The notes: generated from the sequence alone by a model not told the origin. 64,000 nucleotides of DNA from Bryobacterales bacterium (GCA_020852175.1 JADZBH010000036.1:1-64000), one strand, 5' to 3'. Numbered from the stretch's first letter, positions 43,384-52,564 are shown. Translations and numbers: made by a program.

Positions 43384-46300
43384 TCAGAACTGGATCTTGG
43401 CTCCCAATTGGAACTTCCGCGAGGCGCTGGAGATGGTGCCGCCGATGCGGCCGAACAGCGTCGAGGTATAGGTCGTGGTGGGAAAACCGTACTCCGGCGT
43501 GTTGGTCAGGTTGGTGGCGTCGGCGCGCAATTCCAGGTTGACGCGCTCGGTGATGGCGGTGCGTTTCAGCAGGGCTGAATCCATGCTGAAACGGCCGGGG
43601 CCGCGGAAGAAGTTGCGGCCGGTGTTGCCGAAATCGCCCGCGCCGGTGGGTTGGAACTGGGCGCGTTCGGAGGGGTCGAAGTACCACTGGAAGCCGCTTT
43701 CGTCGTGGACGGAGCCCATGCCGCGGGTGCAGCCATTGCAGTTGGCGGTGGACTGGACGGTGTTGCCGATGGTGGCGAAACCGGAATAGGCGGTGAAGGG
43801 GCGTCCGCTGGAAATGGTGGCAAAGCCGGTGATCTCCCAGCCGCCGATGAGACGGTTGCCCCAGCCGCCCGCGCCGTTGCCGAAGCGCTTGCCGCGGCCG
43901 AAGGGCAACTCGTAGGTCCAATAGCTTTGGACGACGTGGGTGCGGTCGAAGTCCGACAGCGCGTAGTTCAGCTTCCGGTTGTAGATGTCGAACGGCGTCG
44001 AACTGGCCGACTGGCCGCTGCCGGCGGCGGCGACGGTGAAGGCCGGATCGAAGCTGCGCGTGTCGAGCGACTTGGAAAGCGTGTAGCCGAACTGCCAGGC
44101 GAGGCCGTTAGAGTAGCGCCGTTCCAGTTGTATCTCAAGCGCATGATAGGTGGAAAAATCATTCGAGTCGATCACGTTCATCGCGTTGGCGAACTGGGGG
44201 AAGGCCAGGAAGAAGTAGTTGCCCAGGCCTGCCAGGTCGGGCAGCGCACGGCCGCCCTGGACGCGCGTGGCCAGGGCCGCGGCGACGGTGCCCGCGGCGC
44301 CATTGCGCAGGTCGGCGCCGTAGATGCGGCGCATGGCGGCCGAACCGGATTCGCCCGCGTTGCGGCGGGAGTCCGCGCCCATCAGTTGATTCACAAGCGG
44401 GCTTTCGCCGCCCCCGGCCACCGTGCGGAAGCCATCGAGGAAGCCGTTGCGGAAGATGTCCACGTGGTTGGCGTTATAAGCCCCATACAGGTTGTGGGCG
44501 CGGCGGCCAATGTAGTTCACTTCCAGCACGGTGCGATTCAAAATCTCGCGCTGGATGCTCAGGCCCCACTGGTGCGTCTGAGGGGTTTCAAAGTTGCGGT
44601 CCATCACGGTGATGTTGTTCAGCGAGAAGGCCGGTGGCGTGGCGAATTCGCTGGGCTTGCTGCCGGGCGGCTGCAGGGCCTGCAGCGCCCGCAGCCGGAC
44701 GTTGGGCTGCTCGGTGCGCGCGATGGCGACGCCCGGCAGGTTCTGGAGAATCGTCGAGGAGATGACGAAGGTGTTCAGACGGTCATAGGCGATGCGGTAG
44801 TTGCCGCGGACGCTGGTCTTGCCCTTGCCGTCCGGATCCCAGGCAAAGCCGATGCTGGGGCCGAGGTTGTTCCAGTCGCTGCGGAACAGGGAGCCCTGTT
44901 CCCAGGTGAGAGAGTTCGACGGCGCGGCGCCGGCGGCCACGGCCTGATTGGGACGGCGGAGACGGCCTTCATTGTTGGAGGGGGCGAGCTTGGCCTCCCA
45001 GCGCAGGCCGATGTCGAGCGTCAGGTTCTTGCGGATTTTCCAGGTGTCCTGCACGAAGAAGTCGTATTCGTTGTACTTGGCGGTGACGTCGTAGAGCTTG
45101 CTGGCGAACTGGTCCCCCTCGGCGACGAACGACTTCGATGTGGAGCCGACGCGGCCCAGAAGGAAGTTGATGTTGCTTTCCAGGTTCGGGCGGTCGTTGG
45201 CCTGCTGAATGCCGCTGGGAATGCCGTAGGCGGTGGGATCCACCGTCGCGATGGTGCGCAGGAAGTTCACCTGCTGAGTGGCGTTGGATCCGCCAATGGA
45301 GCCGCGCGTGTCGGTGTGGCGCTGGAAGCGGAGGTTCGTGCCGAATTTGATGGAGTGGGCTCCGGTAAAGTAAGCCACGTTGTCCACGAACTGGTAGGTG
45401 GCGAGGCGGCGGAGGTTGCCGTAGGAGTAGTCGTAGGGGATCTGCACGGGCCCGCTGAGGGCGAACTTCGACAGATCGGCTGTCGGCGTGACGAAGTCGA
45501 AAGCGAACTTGTTCATGCCGAAGACGAACTCGTTGGTGAGCCGCGAACTGGGCGTGAGGCGCCAGTTGAAGGCGTAGTTCTTCGGGTCGCGCTGCGTGTT
45601 CACCAGGCAACCGGTGCCGGGGAAGGCTTCCGAGCCGCCGTTGGCCCGATCGCAGGTGGTGTCCTGGCGGCCAAAGGAGATGCGCGCGTAGACAACGTTC
45701 TGGTCGTTGAAGATGTGGTCGAACTTCAGGGTGGTGTCGTACTGCTTCTCGATCTGGCGCGCGGTGAAGGTGTAGAAGGCTGTGTTCAGGCCATCGCCGC
45801 CGCGGAAGTTGTTGGGCATGGGGGCGGACTCGATGACGGACTTGATGGTGGGATCGAGCCCGCCGCGCTCAGGGTCGGAGGTGACCACGTTGTAGGAGCC
45901 GATCTCCAGGCCTCCAATCACATTGCCGGCCGCGTCCACGGAGGCTCCGGCGGCGCCGAACGGCGTGTTGCGGCCCCCGAGGACATAACGCAGAATCCCC
46001 TGGCGGGCCAGTTGGGTATAGACGGTGCGGTCCGTGACGGCCGACTCGCGGGCGCGAAGGAACTGCTGGTTATAGAAGAAGAAGGTACGGTTCTTCAGAA
46101 TGGGGCCGCCAATGGACCATCCCGGAATGTTCTGCACGAACTGGCGCTTGCCGACGGAGTTGTAGTTGTTCTCCCACTCGTTGGCGTTCAACCGGGGCGT
46201 GCGGTAGAACCAGAAGAGGTCGCCGTGAAACTCATTCGTGCCCGAGCGCGTGACCATGGCCACCTGGCCCCCCGAGTTGCGGCCGTATTCGGCGGTGAAG

Positions 46301-46968
46301 TTGCCGGTGAGCACCTTGAACTCGGCAAGCGAGTCGGGATTGGTGCGGACGGGGGAGAAGTTCGAGCCGCCGGCCGAGGTCTCGTTGGAGTCGATGCCGT
46401 CGATGGTGAAGTTCCAGGCGCGGTCGCGAGCGCCATGGACGTGTGTGCCGCCGCCCGTGTTGGCGCCGCTGACGACGCCGGGCTGGCGCATCACCAGATC
46501 GAGCGGGTTGCGGCCTCGCGTACCGACGATAGGCAGGTCGCGAATGACTTTTCCATCGTAGACATTACCGAAATTGCCGGAGGAGGAGGTCTGGACGGTT
46601 TCATAGGTTCCGGCCACTTCCACCGTTTCCGAAACCTGGCCCACTTCCAGCGTGACGTTCACGGTCATCGGCTGGCCGATGTTCAGTTGATTGCCCTTGG
46701 TGGTGAATTTCTTAAAACCCGCGGCCTCCACGGTAATGACGTAGCTGCCGGGCTGGAGCGCTTCGAAGACATAGGAGCCGGCGTCGGAGGTCTTCGTCGT
46801 GAAGGCGGCGTTGGTGCCTTCGTTGACGATGCGGACCGTGGCGCCGGGAACCGTTGAACCTGTGGAATCCTGAACTGTTCCTACCGCGCGGGAGGTTGTA
46901 CCTTGCGAAAAAGCTACGGTGGAAGACAGAAGGAGAGTAAGTGCGACTTGAGTGCCCCGAGTGACCAT
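43384..46968 (-). CDS. Oar-like TonB-dependent receptor with carboxypeptidase-regulatory domain
   Basis: A 1194-residue outer-membrane protein. The signal peptide ends near residue 22 (STVAFSQG); the carboxypeptidase-regulatory domain spans about 26-115 (GTVQDSTGSTVPGATVRIVN, GSYVITVEAAGFKKF). The plug has LPIVGTRGRNPLDLVMRQPG and NFTIDGIDSNET. The barrel ends in LGAKIQF with the terminal phenylalanine of the insertion signal. Cysteines at DTTCDRANG, GTGCLVN and ANCNGC suggest disulfides in extracellular loops. It lies 65 bases downstream of a sigma/anti-sigma/DUF3106 cluster on the same strand, so sigma-dependent control is plausible. No strong Shine-Dalgarno sequence precedes its ATG. Confidence 0.88.
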   Translation of the reverse strand: MVTRGTQVALTLLLSSTVAFSQGTTSRAVGTVQDSTGSTVPGATVRIVNEGTNAAFTTKTSDAGSYVFEALQPGSYVITVEAAGFKKFTTKGNQLNIGQPMTVNVTLEVGQVSETVEVAGTYETVQTSSSGNFGNVYDGKVIRDLPIVGTRGRNPLDLVMRQPGVVSGANTGGGTHVHGARDRAWNFTIDGIDSNETSAGGSNFSPVRTNPDSLAEFKVLTGNFTAEYGRNSGGQVAMVTRSGTNEFHGDLFWFYRTPRLNANEWENNYNSVGKRQFVQNIPGWSIGGPILKNRTFFFYNQQFLRARESAVTDRTVYTQLARQGILRYVLGGRNTPFGAAGASVDAAGNVIGGLEIGSYNVVTSDPERGGLDPTIKSVIESAPMPNNFRGGDGLNTAFYTFTARQIEKQYDTTLKFDHIFNDQNVVYARISFGRQDTTCDRANGGSEAFPGTGCLVNTQRDPKNYAFNWRLTPSSRLTNEFVFGMNKFAFDFVTPTADLSKFALSGPVQIPYDYSYGNLRRLATYQFVDNVAYFTGAHSIKFGTNLRFQRHTDTRGSIGGSNATQQVNFLRTIATVDPTAYGIPSGIQQANDRPNLESNINFLLGRVGSTSKSFVAEGDQFASKLYDVTAKYNEYDFFVQDTWKIRKNLTLDIGLRWEAKLAPSNNEGRLRRPNQAVAAGAAPSNSLTWEQGSLFRSDWNNLGPSIGFAWDPDGKGKTSVRGNYRIAYDRLNTFVISSTILQNLPGVAIARTEQPNVRLRALQALQPPGSKPSEFATPPAFSLNNITVMDRNFETPQTHQWGLSIQREILNRTVLEVNYIGRRAHNLYGAYNANHVDIFRNGFLDGFRTVAGGGESPLVNQLMGADSRRNAGESGSAAMRRIYGADLRNGAAGTVAAALATRVQGGRALPDLAGLGNYFFLAFPQFANAMNVIDSNDFSTYHALEIQLERRYSNGLAWQFGYTLSKSLDTRSFDPAFTVAAAGSGQSASSTPFDIYNRKLNYALSDFDRTHVVQSYWTYELPFGRGKRFGNGAGGWGNRLIGGWEITGFATISSGRPFTAYSGFATIGNTVQSTANCNGCTRGMGSVHDESGFQWYFDPSERAQFQPTGAGDFGNTGRNFFRGPGRFSMDSALLKRTAITERVNLELRADATNLTNTPEYGFPTTTYTSTLFGRIGGTISSASRKFQLGAKIQF

Positions 46969-47033
46969 TCTGTAATCGTAGCAGGAGAAATCGCCAGACT
47001 TAGCACCTTCGGGTGGTGTTTTCTGATTATGAG

Positions 47034-47582
47034 CTAAACTTCAGGTTCCAGAACGGAGCTGAGGTCGCCGATCATCCGCCGCTCCTCTTCCGTGAACCGT
47101 TCCTTGAACTCGGAGCTTTCCATGCGGGTGCGCCGTTGTTCGTCGTCCATCTCGCGCAGGTTTCTCAACTCACGGGCGATTTGGCGGCGTCGCTGGATGG
47201 GCATGCCGGCGAGCTTGCGGCGAGTGTCGCGGAGAGCGCTCTGGCGCTCGGGGGGCAGTTGCCGGAAGTTCTCAAGTTCGCGGGCAAGACGCTGGCGCTG
47301 CTCGGGATTCATCCGGGCGTACGCTTCCAGACGCTGCTCGAAAATCTGTCGGCGCTCCGGCGGCAGGGCATTGAGGGCGCGCCGGCGCTGCTCGGGAGAC
47401 ATGCGTTGCAGACGGTCCAGGTGACGCAGGAACTGGTTCTCCTGGCGGCGGGCGGCGAGGGCGCCTTTCCTTCCCTGAGTGAGCACGGTTCTGGCTCCGG
47501 CGGCTTGCGCGCGGGCCACGACAGGCGACACGGCCAGCGCCAACAGGATGGCAGCCAGCGATCTGGTAAGACAGCGCATCAT
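47034..47582 (-). CDS. DUF3106 family secreted protein
   Basis: A 182-residue protein with a signal peptide (about 1-26, ending VVARAQA) followed by an almost wholly helical, Arg/Gln/Glu-rich body. Repeats of the form PE(Q/R)RxxL recur: MSPEQRRRALNALPPERRQ, MNPEQRQRLARELENF, LPPERQSALRDTRRKL, then MPIQRRRQIARELRNL. This is the DUF3106 pattern. The family is often encoded beside ECF sigma and anti-sigma genes, and its periplasmic helices could act as a sensor or chaperone like CpxP/Spy, but this is unproven. ATG at 47582 follows AGGGG; the frame upstream is a shadow of the anti-sigma gene. Confidence 0.75.
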   Translation of the reverse strand: MMRCLTRSLAAILLALAVSPVVARAQAAGARTVLTQGRKGALAARRQENQFLRHLDRLQRMSPEQRRRALNALPPERRQIFEQRLEAYARMNPEQRQRLARELENFRQLPPERQSALRDTRRKLAGMPIQRRRQIARELRNLREMDDEQRRTRMESSEFKERFTEEERRMIGDLSSVLEPEV

Positions 47583-47617
47583 ACGGATTCCCCTCAATGT
47601 CCGTCGCAGGCCGCGGT

Positions 47618-48163
47618 TTACAGGTTCTCGGCGGCGGCGCTTTCCAGCTTCAGTTCCTCGTGCAACTCCCGGAGCAGGTTCAGGTCGTCCAAGGAGCGAT
47701 CCACCTGCTCCACGTCCACGCGCTCGTAGATGCCCGCCTGTTTGGTTTTGAAGTCGGGCGAAACCGGGGACTGGAAGAGGAGCACGGCGAGCAGCAGGAG
47801 ACAACTCGTGGCCAGAGGAACGGCCGGGCGCACAGGAAGGGGCGAAACCCAGGCCAAGGCACGTTTCCACCAGGGAAGGCGGCGTTCCCGGTCGATGGCG
47901 GCATAAAGGTTTCGATTGAAGTCCGGCGAGACTTCTCCGGGCTCCCAGACGTCCAGGGCGGACCAGACAGCCTGATGCTCCTGCATTATGGAGCGGCAGG
48001 CGGGACACAGGCCGGCATGGCGTTCCAGAAGCGCCGATTCTTCGGGGCTGAGCGAGCCCTCCATCCATTTCAGAAAGATACCGGTCTCGCCGTCCAGTTG
48101 CAGCGGGCATTTGTGGAAATCACCGCCGGGGAGTCCATTCGCGACGCTATTTCCAATGTGCAT
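47618..48163 (-). CDS. Zinc-finger anti-sigma factor
   Basis: A 181-residue anti-sigma factor. The cytoplasmic N-terminal zinc-finger motif is ERHAGLCPACRS, the His/Cys pattern of anti-sigma zinc fingers (zf-HC2), preceded by an acidic helix. One membrane segment (about 113-131, VPLATSCLLLLAVLLFQ) is followed by a periplasmic C-terminal tail of about 50 residues. It starts 15 bases after the ECF sigma gene, so it very likely binds that sigma factor and holds it inactive. The small periplasmic part may receive a signal from the DUF3106 protein encoded next. Confidence 0.82.
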   Translation of the reverse strand: MHIGNSVANGLPGGDFHKCPLQLDGETGIFLKWMEGSLSPEESALLERHAGLCPACRSIMQEHQAVWSALDVWEPGEVSPDFNRNLYAAIDRERRLPWWKRALAWVSPLPVRPAVPLATSCLLLLAVLLFQSPVSPDFKTKQAGIYERVDVEQVDRSLDDLNLLRELHEELKLESAAAENL

Positions 48164-48178
48164 CCTGTCCTCCTTCCT

Positions 48179-48865
48179 TCAACCGGCAAAGCGGGCCAAT
48201 CTCAACCGCAACGTTTCGTACGCACGGAACAAAAGCGATTTTACCGCCGACTCCGAGCATTCGAGAACCTGGGCGATTTGCGTGTAATCCAACTCTTCGT
48301 ATTTGTGCATGAGCACGGCGGCACGCTGTTTGGCGGGCAGAGTCTCAATCGCCGTGCGGATTTCGGCCAGGCGGGCATTGCGCACCAGGCGCTGCTCGAT
48401 GGATGGGACGCGGTCGGCCACCTGCCGCGCGGCGCCCTCCAGCACCTCTCCGTCCAGGCTCGTCTGCTGGCGCTCGTTCCGATGGTCGCGTATCCAATTT
48501 AGAGCCAGGTGCGTGGCGATCCGGAACAGCCAGGTTGTGAACTTCGCGGTGGGCTCGTAGGTTTCGCGGGAGCGGTACACGCGGAGGAAGACTTCCTGGG
48601 CCAACTCTTCGGCGACAGCCTGGTTTTGCACCATTCGATACAGAAAATGAATAACCGGATTGCGATGGCGTTCCAGGAGCAGGGAAAAGCTGGCTTCGTC
48701 GCCCTCCCGGACACGCAGCATCAACTCGGCATCCCATTCTGGCATTGCAACCGACGCCATATCCTCCAAAACCCTGGAATGCGCGAAAGGTTGCGGTCCG
48801 GCGCCGGAATTCTCAGCCTGTGGGAGGGGCTGGCCGCTCCGATCCTCCTGTGGATTCCCCGTCAT
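48179..48865 (-). CDS. ECF-type RNA polymerase sigma factor
   Basis: A 228-residue extracytoplasmic-function sigma factor. Region 2 includes LLLERHRNPVIHFLYRMVQ, AEELAQEVFLRVYRSRETY and KFTTWLFRIATHLALNWIRD. After a linker, region 4 has LPAKQRAAVLMHKYEELDYT and the helix-turn-helix IAQVLECSESAVKSLLFRAY. It is longer than usual at the N-terminus; ATG at 48760 or 48745 would remove 35 or 40 poorly conserved residues, though the spacing to GGAGG there is not ideal. The genes downstream encode its anti-sigma factor and a DUF3106 protein, a typical self-contained signalling cassette. Confidence 0.9.
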   Translation of the reverse strand: MTGNPQEDRSGQPLPQAENSGAGPQPFAHSRVLEDMASVAMPEWDAELMLRVREGDEASFSLLLERHRNPVIHFLYRMVQNQAVAEELAQEVFLRVYRSRETYEPTAKFTTWLFRIATHLALNWIRDHRNERQQTSLDGEVLEGAARQVADRVPSIEQRLVRNARLAEIRTAIETLPAKQRAAVLMHKYEELDYTQIAQVLECSESAVKSLLFRAYETLRLRLARFAG

Positions 48866-48910
48866 TTCCCTGCTCTTGTCTTCCCTGGACGCGGACGGTA
48901 CATGGGAGGG

Positions 48911-49456
48911 TTACAGCTTTACGGAGTGGAGCTTGGAGTAGACGGTGCCGGACGCGGTTGGACGGCTCTCATAGAGGTGAAAATGTGTGGTTTCCAGCTC
49001 GCCGGTATCGACGGGCGGCAATTGGGCGACGGCACGGCGGAGCGGAGCGATGTCCGAGCCTGGTTCGATGCGGGCAAGCGTGAGGTGGGGCGTGTATGGA
49101 CGCCGCTCGCGCTGAACGCCAAGCGGTGCGAGTGCCTCCTCCGTGGCTGTGGCCAGGGCGGCCAGGGGCGCGGCGGGCTGAATGGCCACCCAGAAAATGC
49201 GAGGGGAGTGAGGGTTGGGAAACCAGCCGAGACCCTTGGGAGAAAAGGAGATAGGGCCGGAGCCGTGTACTCCGTCGAGCGCCAGCTTCAATTCCTCCAG
49301 GCGCTCTTCCGGCCATTCCCCGATAAACTTGGTGGTGATGTGTAGATTCCCGGCGCGGGACCAGCGGATAAGGGCATGAGGTTTCAGACGGGCGATCAGA
49401 TCCGCAAGACCGGCGGCGGCGGACGCGGGCAGGTCGAGTCCGGTGAACAAGCGCAT
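48911..49456 (-). CDS. thpR: RNA 2',3'-cyclic phosphodiesterase
   Basis: A 181-residue 2H phosphoesterase of the ThpR/LigT type. The paired HxT motifs are NLHITTKFIGEWPE and PHLTLARIEPG, which supply the two catalytic histidines. Family members open 2',3'-cyclic phosphates on RNA ends and can ligate tRNA halves in vitro. ATG at 49456, preceded by AAGGCGGA, gives MRLFTGLDLP, the normal N-terminus; the longer frame upstream is antisense to the DNA glycosylase gene. It lies 45 bases upstream of the ECF sigma gene on the same strand. Confidence 0.92.
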   Translation of the reverse strand: MRLFTGLDLPASAAAGLADLIARLKPHALIRWSRAGNLHITTKFIGEWPEERLEELKLALDGVHGSGPISFSPKGLGWFPNPHSPRIFWVAIQPAAPLAALATATEEALAPLGVQRERRPYTPHLTLARIEPGSDIAPLRRAVAQLPPVDTGELETTHFHLYESRPTASGTVYSKLHSVKL

Positions 49457-49501
49457 TCCGCCTTTCAGTCTGCGACGGGCGCGGGGGAACAGGCAAGTCC
49501 G

Positions 49502-50020
49502 GTGCTGCCGCGGTCGTTTTACGCCCGGCCGGCGGCGGAGGTGGCGCGCGACCTGCTTGGGTGCGTGATCGTGCATGGACGTAAGCGGGCGCGCATCGTG
49601 GAAGCCGAGGCGTATCCGGGACGGAACGATCCGGCCTCGCACTCCTATCGCGGGCTGACCAGCCGGACGCGCGTGTTGTTCGGGCCGCCGGGCCACGCCT
49701 ATGTGTACTTGATTTACGGCATGTACGAGTGTCTGAATTTCGTGACCCAGCCGGATGGCGAGGCCGGGTGCGTGTTGATCCGTGCGGTGGAGCCTCTGGC
49801 GGGAGTGAAACTGGCCACGAACGGGCCGGGACGGCTGACGAGGGCTTTGGGGATCACGCGCGCGCACTACGGGGCGGACTTGACGAAGGGGCGTCTGCGC
49901 GTGGAGTACGGGGAGCATGGTGAACCCGTGGCGAGCGGACCGCGGATCGGCATTGGTCTGTATCCGGACCTGCCGCTGCGGTTCTGGCTGCGCGGAAACG
50001 GTTTTGTCAGCCGGAAGTGA
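49502..50020 (+). CDS. mpg: 3-methyladenine DNA glycosylase (AAG/MPG family)
   Basis: A 172-residue base-excision repair enzyme that removes alkylated purines. RIVEAEAYPGRNDPASHSYRG carries the catalytic glutamate across positions 36-56, and TSRTRVLFGPPGHAYVYLIYG forms the DNA-binding part; both are near identical to the family pattern. I choose GTG at 49502 (LPRSFYARPAAEVARDLLG), since the frame before it overlaps thpR and looks non-coding; an ATG at 49376 is possible but would overlap the divergent gene. Short members of this length are known in bacteria. It is followed by a DUF1877 gene. Confidence 0.9.
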   Translation: MLPRSFYARPAAEVARDLLGCVIVHGRKRARIVEAEAYPGRNDPASHSYRGLTSRTRVLFGPPGHAYVYLIYGMYECLNFVTQPDGEAGCVLIRAVEPLAGVKLATNGPGRLTRALGITRAHYGADLTKGRLRVEYGEHGEPVASGPRIGIGLYPDLPLRFWLRGNGFVSRK

Positions 50021-50085
50021 CTAAGGCTTTCCTCCGATTGGGCGGTGGCGGCTCGTCGCCGATAGATGGGCAGAGGGAGAGCCGT

Positions 50086-50685
50086 ATGAGCATGTCAGGC
50101 AAGCTGCGCCGCATCCCCGCGCACGAGTTGGAGCGTGTGCGGACCGATGAGCGGTTTCGCGAGGGGATGTTGGCCACGGGAACGCCGGAATTCGATCTCT
50201 CGGCGAGTCTCTCCATCCTGCGTTGGTATGTCCGGTGGCCGATGCGCATCCTGTTGCGCAAGCAGATTCGGGCGGCCCGGCAGGCGGAGGCCGCCGCCCG
50301 GGAAGGGCGGGCGGTGTTGGACCTGCACAAATCGTGGCATGGCATTCACTGGCTGCTCTGCCAATCGGCGTGGGAAGGGCCGGAACCGTACCGGAGCGTG
50401 ATTCTGGGGGGTCAGGAGATTGGCGAAGATCTGGGATACGGTCCGCCGCGTCTGATGGAGCCTGCCCAGGTGGCCGAGGTGGCGCACGCGCTGGGGGCAC
50501 TGAGCGCCGCCCAGGTAATGAAGCGCTACGACGGCGTGGTGATGGATCGGGAGAAGGTGTATCCAGGCGCATTCACCAGTGACTCCGAGTGGCGCAAGGT
50601 TCTGGAGCAGGATTTCGAACGGTTGCAGCGGTTCTACCGGGAGACGGTCAGAGAGCGGAGCGGTCTGCTCTCCTGGCTCGAGTGA
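50086..50685 (+). CDS. DUF1877 family protein
   Basis: A 199-residue protein of the YfbM-like DUF1877 type. The characteristic segment is LDLHKSWHGIHWLLCQSAWE followed by ILGGQEIGEDLGYGPPRLM and the C-terminal WRKVLEQDFERLQRFYRET. The function is unknown. The N-terminal 50 residues include a basic, mildly hydrophobic stretch (LSILRWYVRWPMRILLRK) that may be a surface helix rather than a membrane span. ATG at 50086 follows GGGAG; an earlier in-frame ATG at 50017 overlaps the glycosylase stop and looks less likely. Confidence 0.85.
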   Translation: MSMSGKLRRIPAHELERVRTDERFREGMLATGTPEFDLSASLSILRWYVRWPMRILLRKQIRAARQAEAAAREGRAVLDLHKSWHGIHWLLCQSAWEGPEPYRSVILGGQEIGEDLGYGPPRLMEPAQVAEVAHALGALSAAQVMKRYDGVVMDREKVYPGAFTSDSEWRKVLEQDFERLQRFYRETVRERSGLLSWLE

Positions 50686-50716
50686 GCTGGCGGGCGGCGG
50701 ACGATACACTGGGGGA

Positions 50717-52564
50717 ATGAAGTGGCTCCGCGCCCCGTTGTGGTTGTGCCTGGCCTTGCCGGCCGTGGCCCAGATGGAGCCGCCGTGTCCCGAAGCGCGC
50801 GCCATGCAGGTGTGCGACATCGTGTTCGAGATGCCGGCGGCCGAGGGGGGACGATTCAAGAATCCGTACCTGGAAGTGAACCTGCAGGCCGAGTTCCGCT
50901 CCCCGAAATTCCGTACCTTTCTCATGCCGGGGTTCTGGGACGGCGGCACGCGGTATGTGATTCGCATTACCCCGGTGGAAGCGGGCGAGTGGTTGTTGCG
51001 CGTCTCCTCGAACGTGAAGGCGTGGGACGGGCAGCGCGGACAGTTTCAGGCAGCCGAATCGGACGATCCCGGCTTTTTGCAACCGGCGAACCTGTTCCAC
51101 TGGAAGTACACCGAGAAGCAGCAGCCCCATCTCTGGATGGGCGATACATGCTATACGTTCGCCTGGATCGACCGCGGGCTTTTCGACCGTATGGCGGCCC
51201 GGCGCGCCGCGCAGAAGTTCACGCATATGCGCGGGCTGGTGATGCACCCGGATGAGAAGTACCGCAAGGCTTTTTTTTCGCCGGATGAGCCAGACATCGG
51301 GCATTTTCAAGAGTTGGACCGCCGCGTGCGGACACTGAACGAAAACGGGCTGTTCGTCGATCTGGTGCTGGCCGGCGATCAAAACCACCTGGTGAAGGTA
51401 TTTCCGGAATGGAAGCAGAGAGAACGGTTTCTACGCTACATGATCGCCCGCTATGCGCCGTTCAAGATCACCTGGCAGGGCGTGCAGGAGTTTGAAGAGT
51501 ATGACGATGGGCGGGCGCTGTTAAAGGAGATGGGGCTTTACCTGAAAGCGAACGATCCGTTCCATCACCCGCGCGGAACGCACACGGTGAGAACCTCGGC
51601 CCCGCTGCTGCCCGACGGCTGGATGACGCATATCCTCTACCAAAGCTCCGACGATCAGCTCGGAGCGATTGAACGGCAGATTGTGCTGGCTCCCCGCATC
51701 AATGCGGAGTTCGGCTACGAGGACTCCGGCGCCGGCAAGTCGCACCCGCACCATGTGGATTCGGCGGTGTTCAAGGTGCGTTTGTGGAACGCGGTCATGA
51801 ACGGCCAGTATCCCACCTACGGCAATACGGGCACTTACGGCGGCAAGGCGTTCGCCGTCGAGGAGAAGTATCTGGACGCGCCCGGAGCCAAGGCGATGAC
51901 GGACTGGTTCGATTTCATGTCGAGCACGAGGTATTGGGATCTGGAGCCTTACTTCGACGTGACGGGCGGCCGGGCTCTCTACCTGGCGGGCGTGGAATAC
52001 ATCGTTTTCCTCGAAAAAGGAGGCGCGGTGGAACTGGCCACCGAGAAAAAGGGCTACAAGGTCTACTGGTTCAACGTGGAGACTGGCGAATTGATCGCGG
52101 AGAAGAAGGAGTATAAAGGCGAGCGTTTCTCGGGGACGGCGCCGGGGGCGGGACCCTGGGTGTTGCACCTGTCGCGGGACGGGCGGAAGGAGTCGATGCT
52201 GAGAAGCTACTACTTCGAGTCGCGGCGGCAGTTTGTGCAGGAGGTGGAGTCCAACGCGCAGCGCGTGCCGTACGAGGTGGTGGCGCCGGAGGGCGACGTG
52301 CTGCGGGTGGGCGCGCCTGTGAAGTTCGCCGTGAAGGTGAAGCGGGAAACAAAGGCGACGTCGAAGATGATGTACCTGTGGACTGCCGAGGCGACATCGG
52401 GCGGGCAGGGGTACCGCGCGGTGGCCACGGGGCACTCGGGCGAGTTCACGATTCCCAGGGGGTTGACGAAGAGCTATCCGGCGGTGTTGAACCTGCGCGT
52501 GTACGGTATGAACGCCAACGGAAAGGTGTACGCGTTGGACCGCGTAATGAAGCTGGCCGAATGA
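50717..52564 (+). CDS. Secreted DUF5060/DUF4038 glycoside-hydrolase-like protein
   Basis: A 615-residue protein with a signal peptide (about 1-19, LCLALPAVAQ). A beta-sandwich DUF5060-like domain (about 25-115) is followed by a DUF4038-type TIM barrel (about 125-440; PHLWMGDTCYTFAWIDRGLF, LNENGLFVDLVLAGDQ, ITWQGVQEFEEYDDGR, HHPRGTHTVRTSA) and a C-terminal beta region. Relatives include GH140 apiosidase-like enzymes; the glutamates in VQEFEEY are candidates for catalysis. A T8 run at 51271-51278 is unusual for this GC-rich gene. It begins 31 bases after the DUF1877 gene and overlaps tsaB by ATGA, joining an exported glycosidase with a housekeeping tRNA gene. Confidence 0.75.
   Translation: MKWLRAPLWLCLALPAVAQMEPPCPEARAMQVCDIVFEMPAAEGGRFKNPYLEVNLQAEFRSPKFRTFLMPGFWDGGTRYVIRITPVEAGEWLLRVSSNVKAWDGQRGQFQAAESDDPGFLQPANLFHWKYTEKQQPHLWMGDTCYTFAWIDRGLFDRMAARRAAQKFTHMRGLVMHPDEKYRKAFFSPDEPDIGHFQELDRRVRTLNENGLFVDLVLAGDQNHLVKVFPEWKQRERFLRYMIARYAPFKITWQGVQEFEEYDDGRALLKEMGLYLKANDPFHHPRGTHTVRTSAPLLPDGWMTHILYQSSDDQLGAIERQIVLAPRINAEFGYEDSGAGKSHPHHVDSAVFKVRLWNAVMNGQYPTYGNTGTYGGKAFAVEEKYLDAPGAKAMTDWFDFMSSTRYWDLEPYFDVTGGRALYLAGVEYIVFLEKGGAVELATEKKGYKVYWFNVETGELIAEKKEYKGERFSGTAPGAGPWVLHLSRDGRKESMLRSYYFESRRQFVQEVESNAQRVPYEVVAPEGDVLRVGAPVKFAVKVKRETKATSKMMYLWTAEATSGGQGYRAVATGHSGEFTIPRGLTKSYPAVLNLRVYGMNANGKVYALDRVMKLAE

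Noticed and set aside
43651..46857. 1068-residue open frame on the plus strand
   Set aside because: It is antisense to the receptor at 43384-46968, with low-complexity Gly/Ala/Val/Arg composition and no recognisable motif; a frame shadow of a GC-rich gene.
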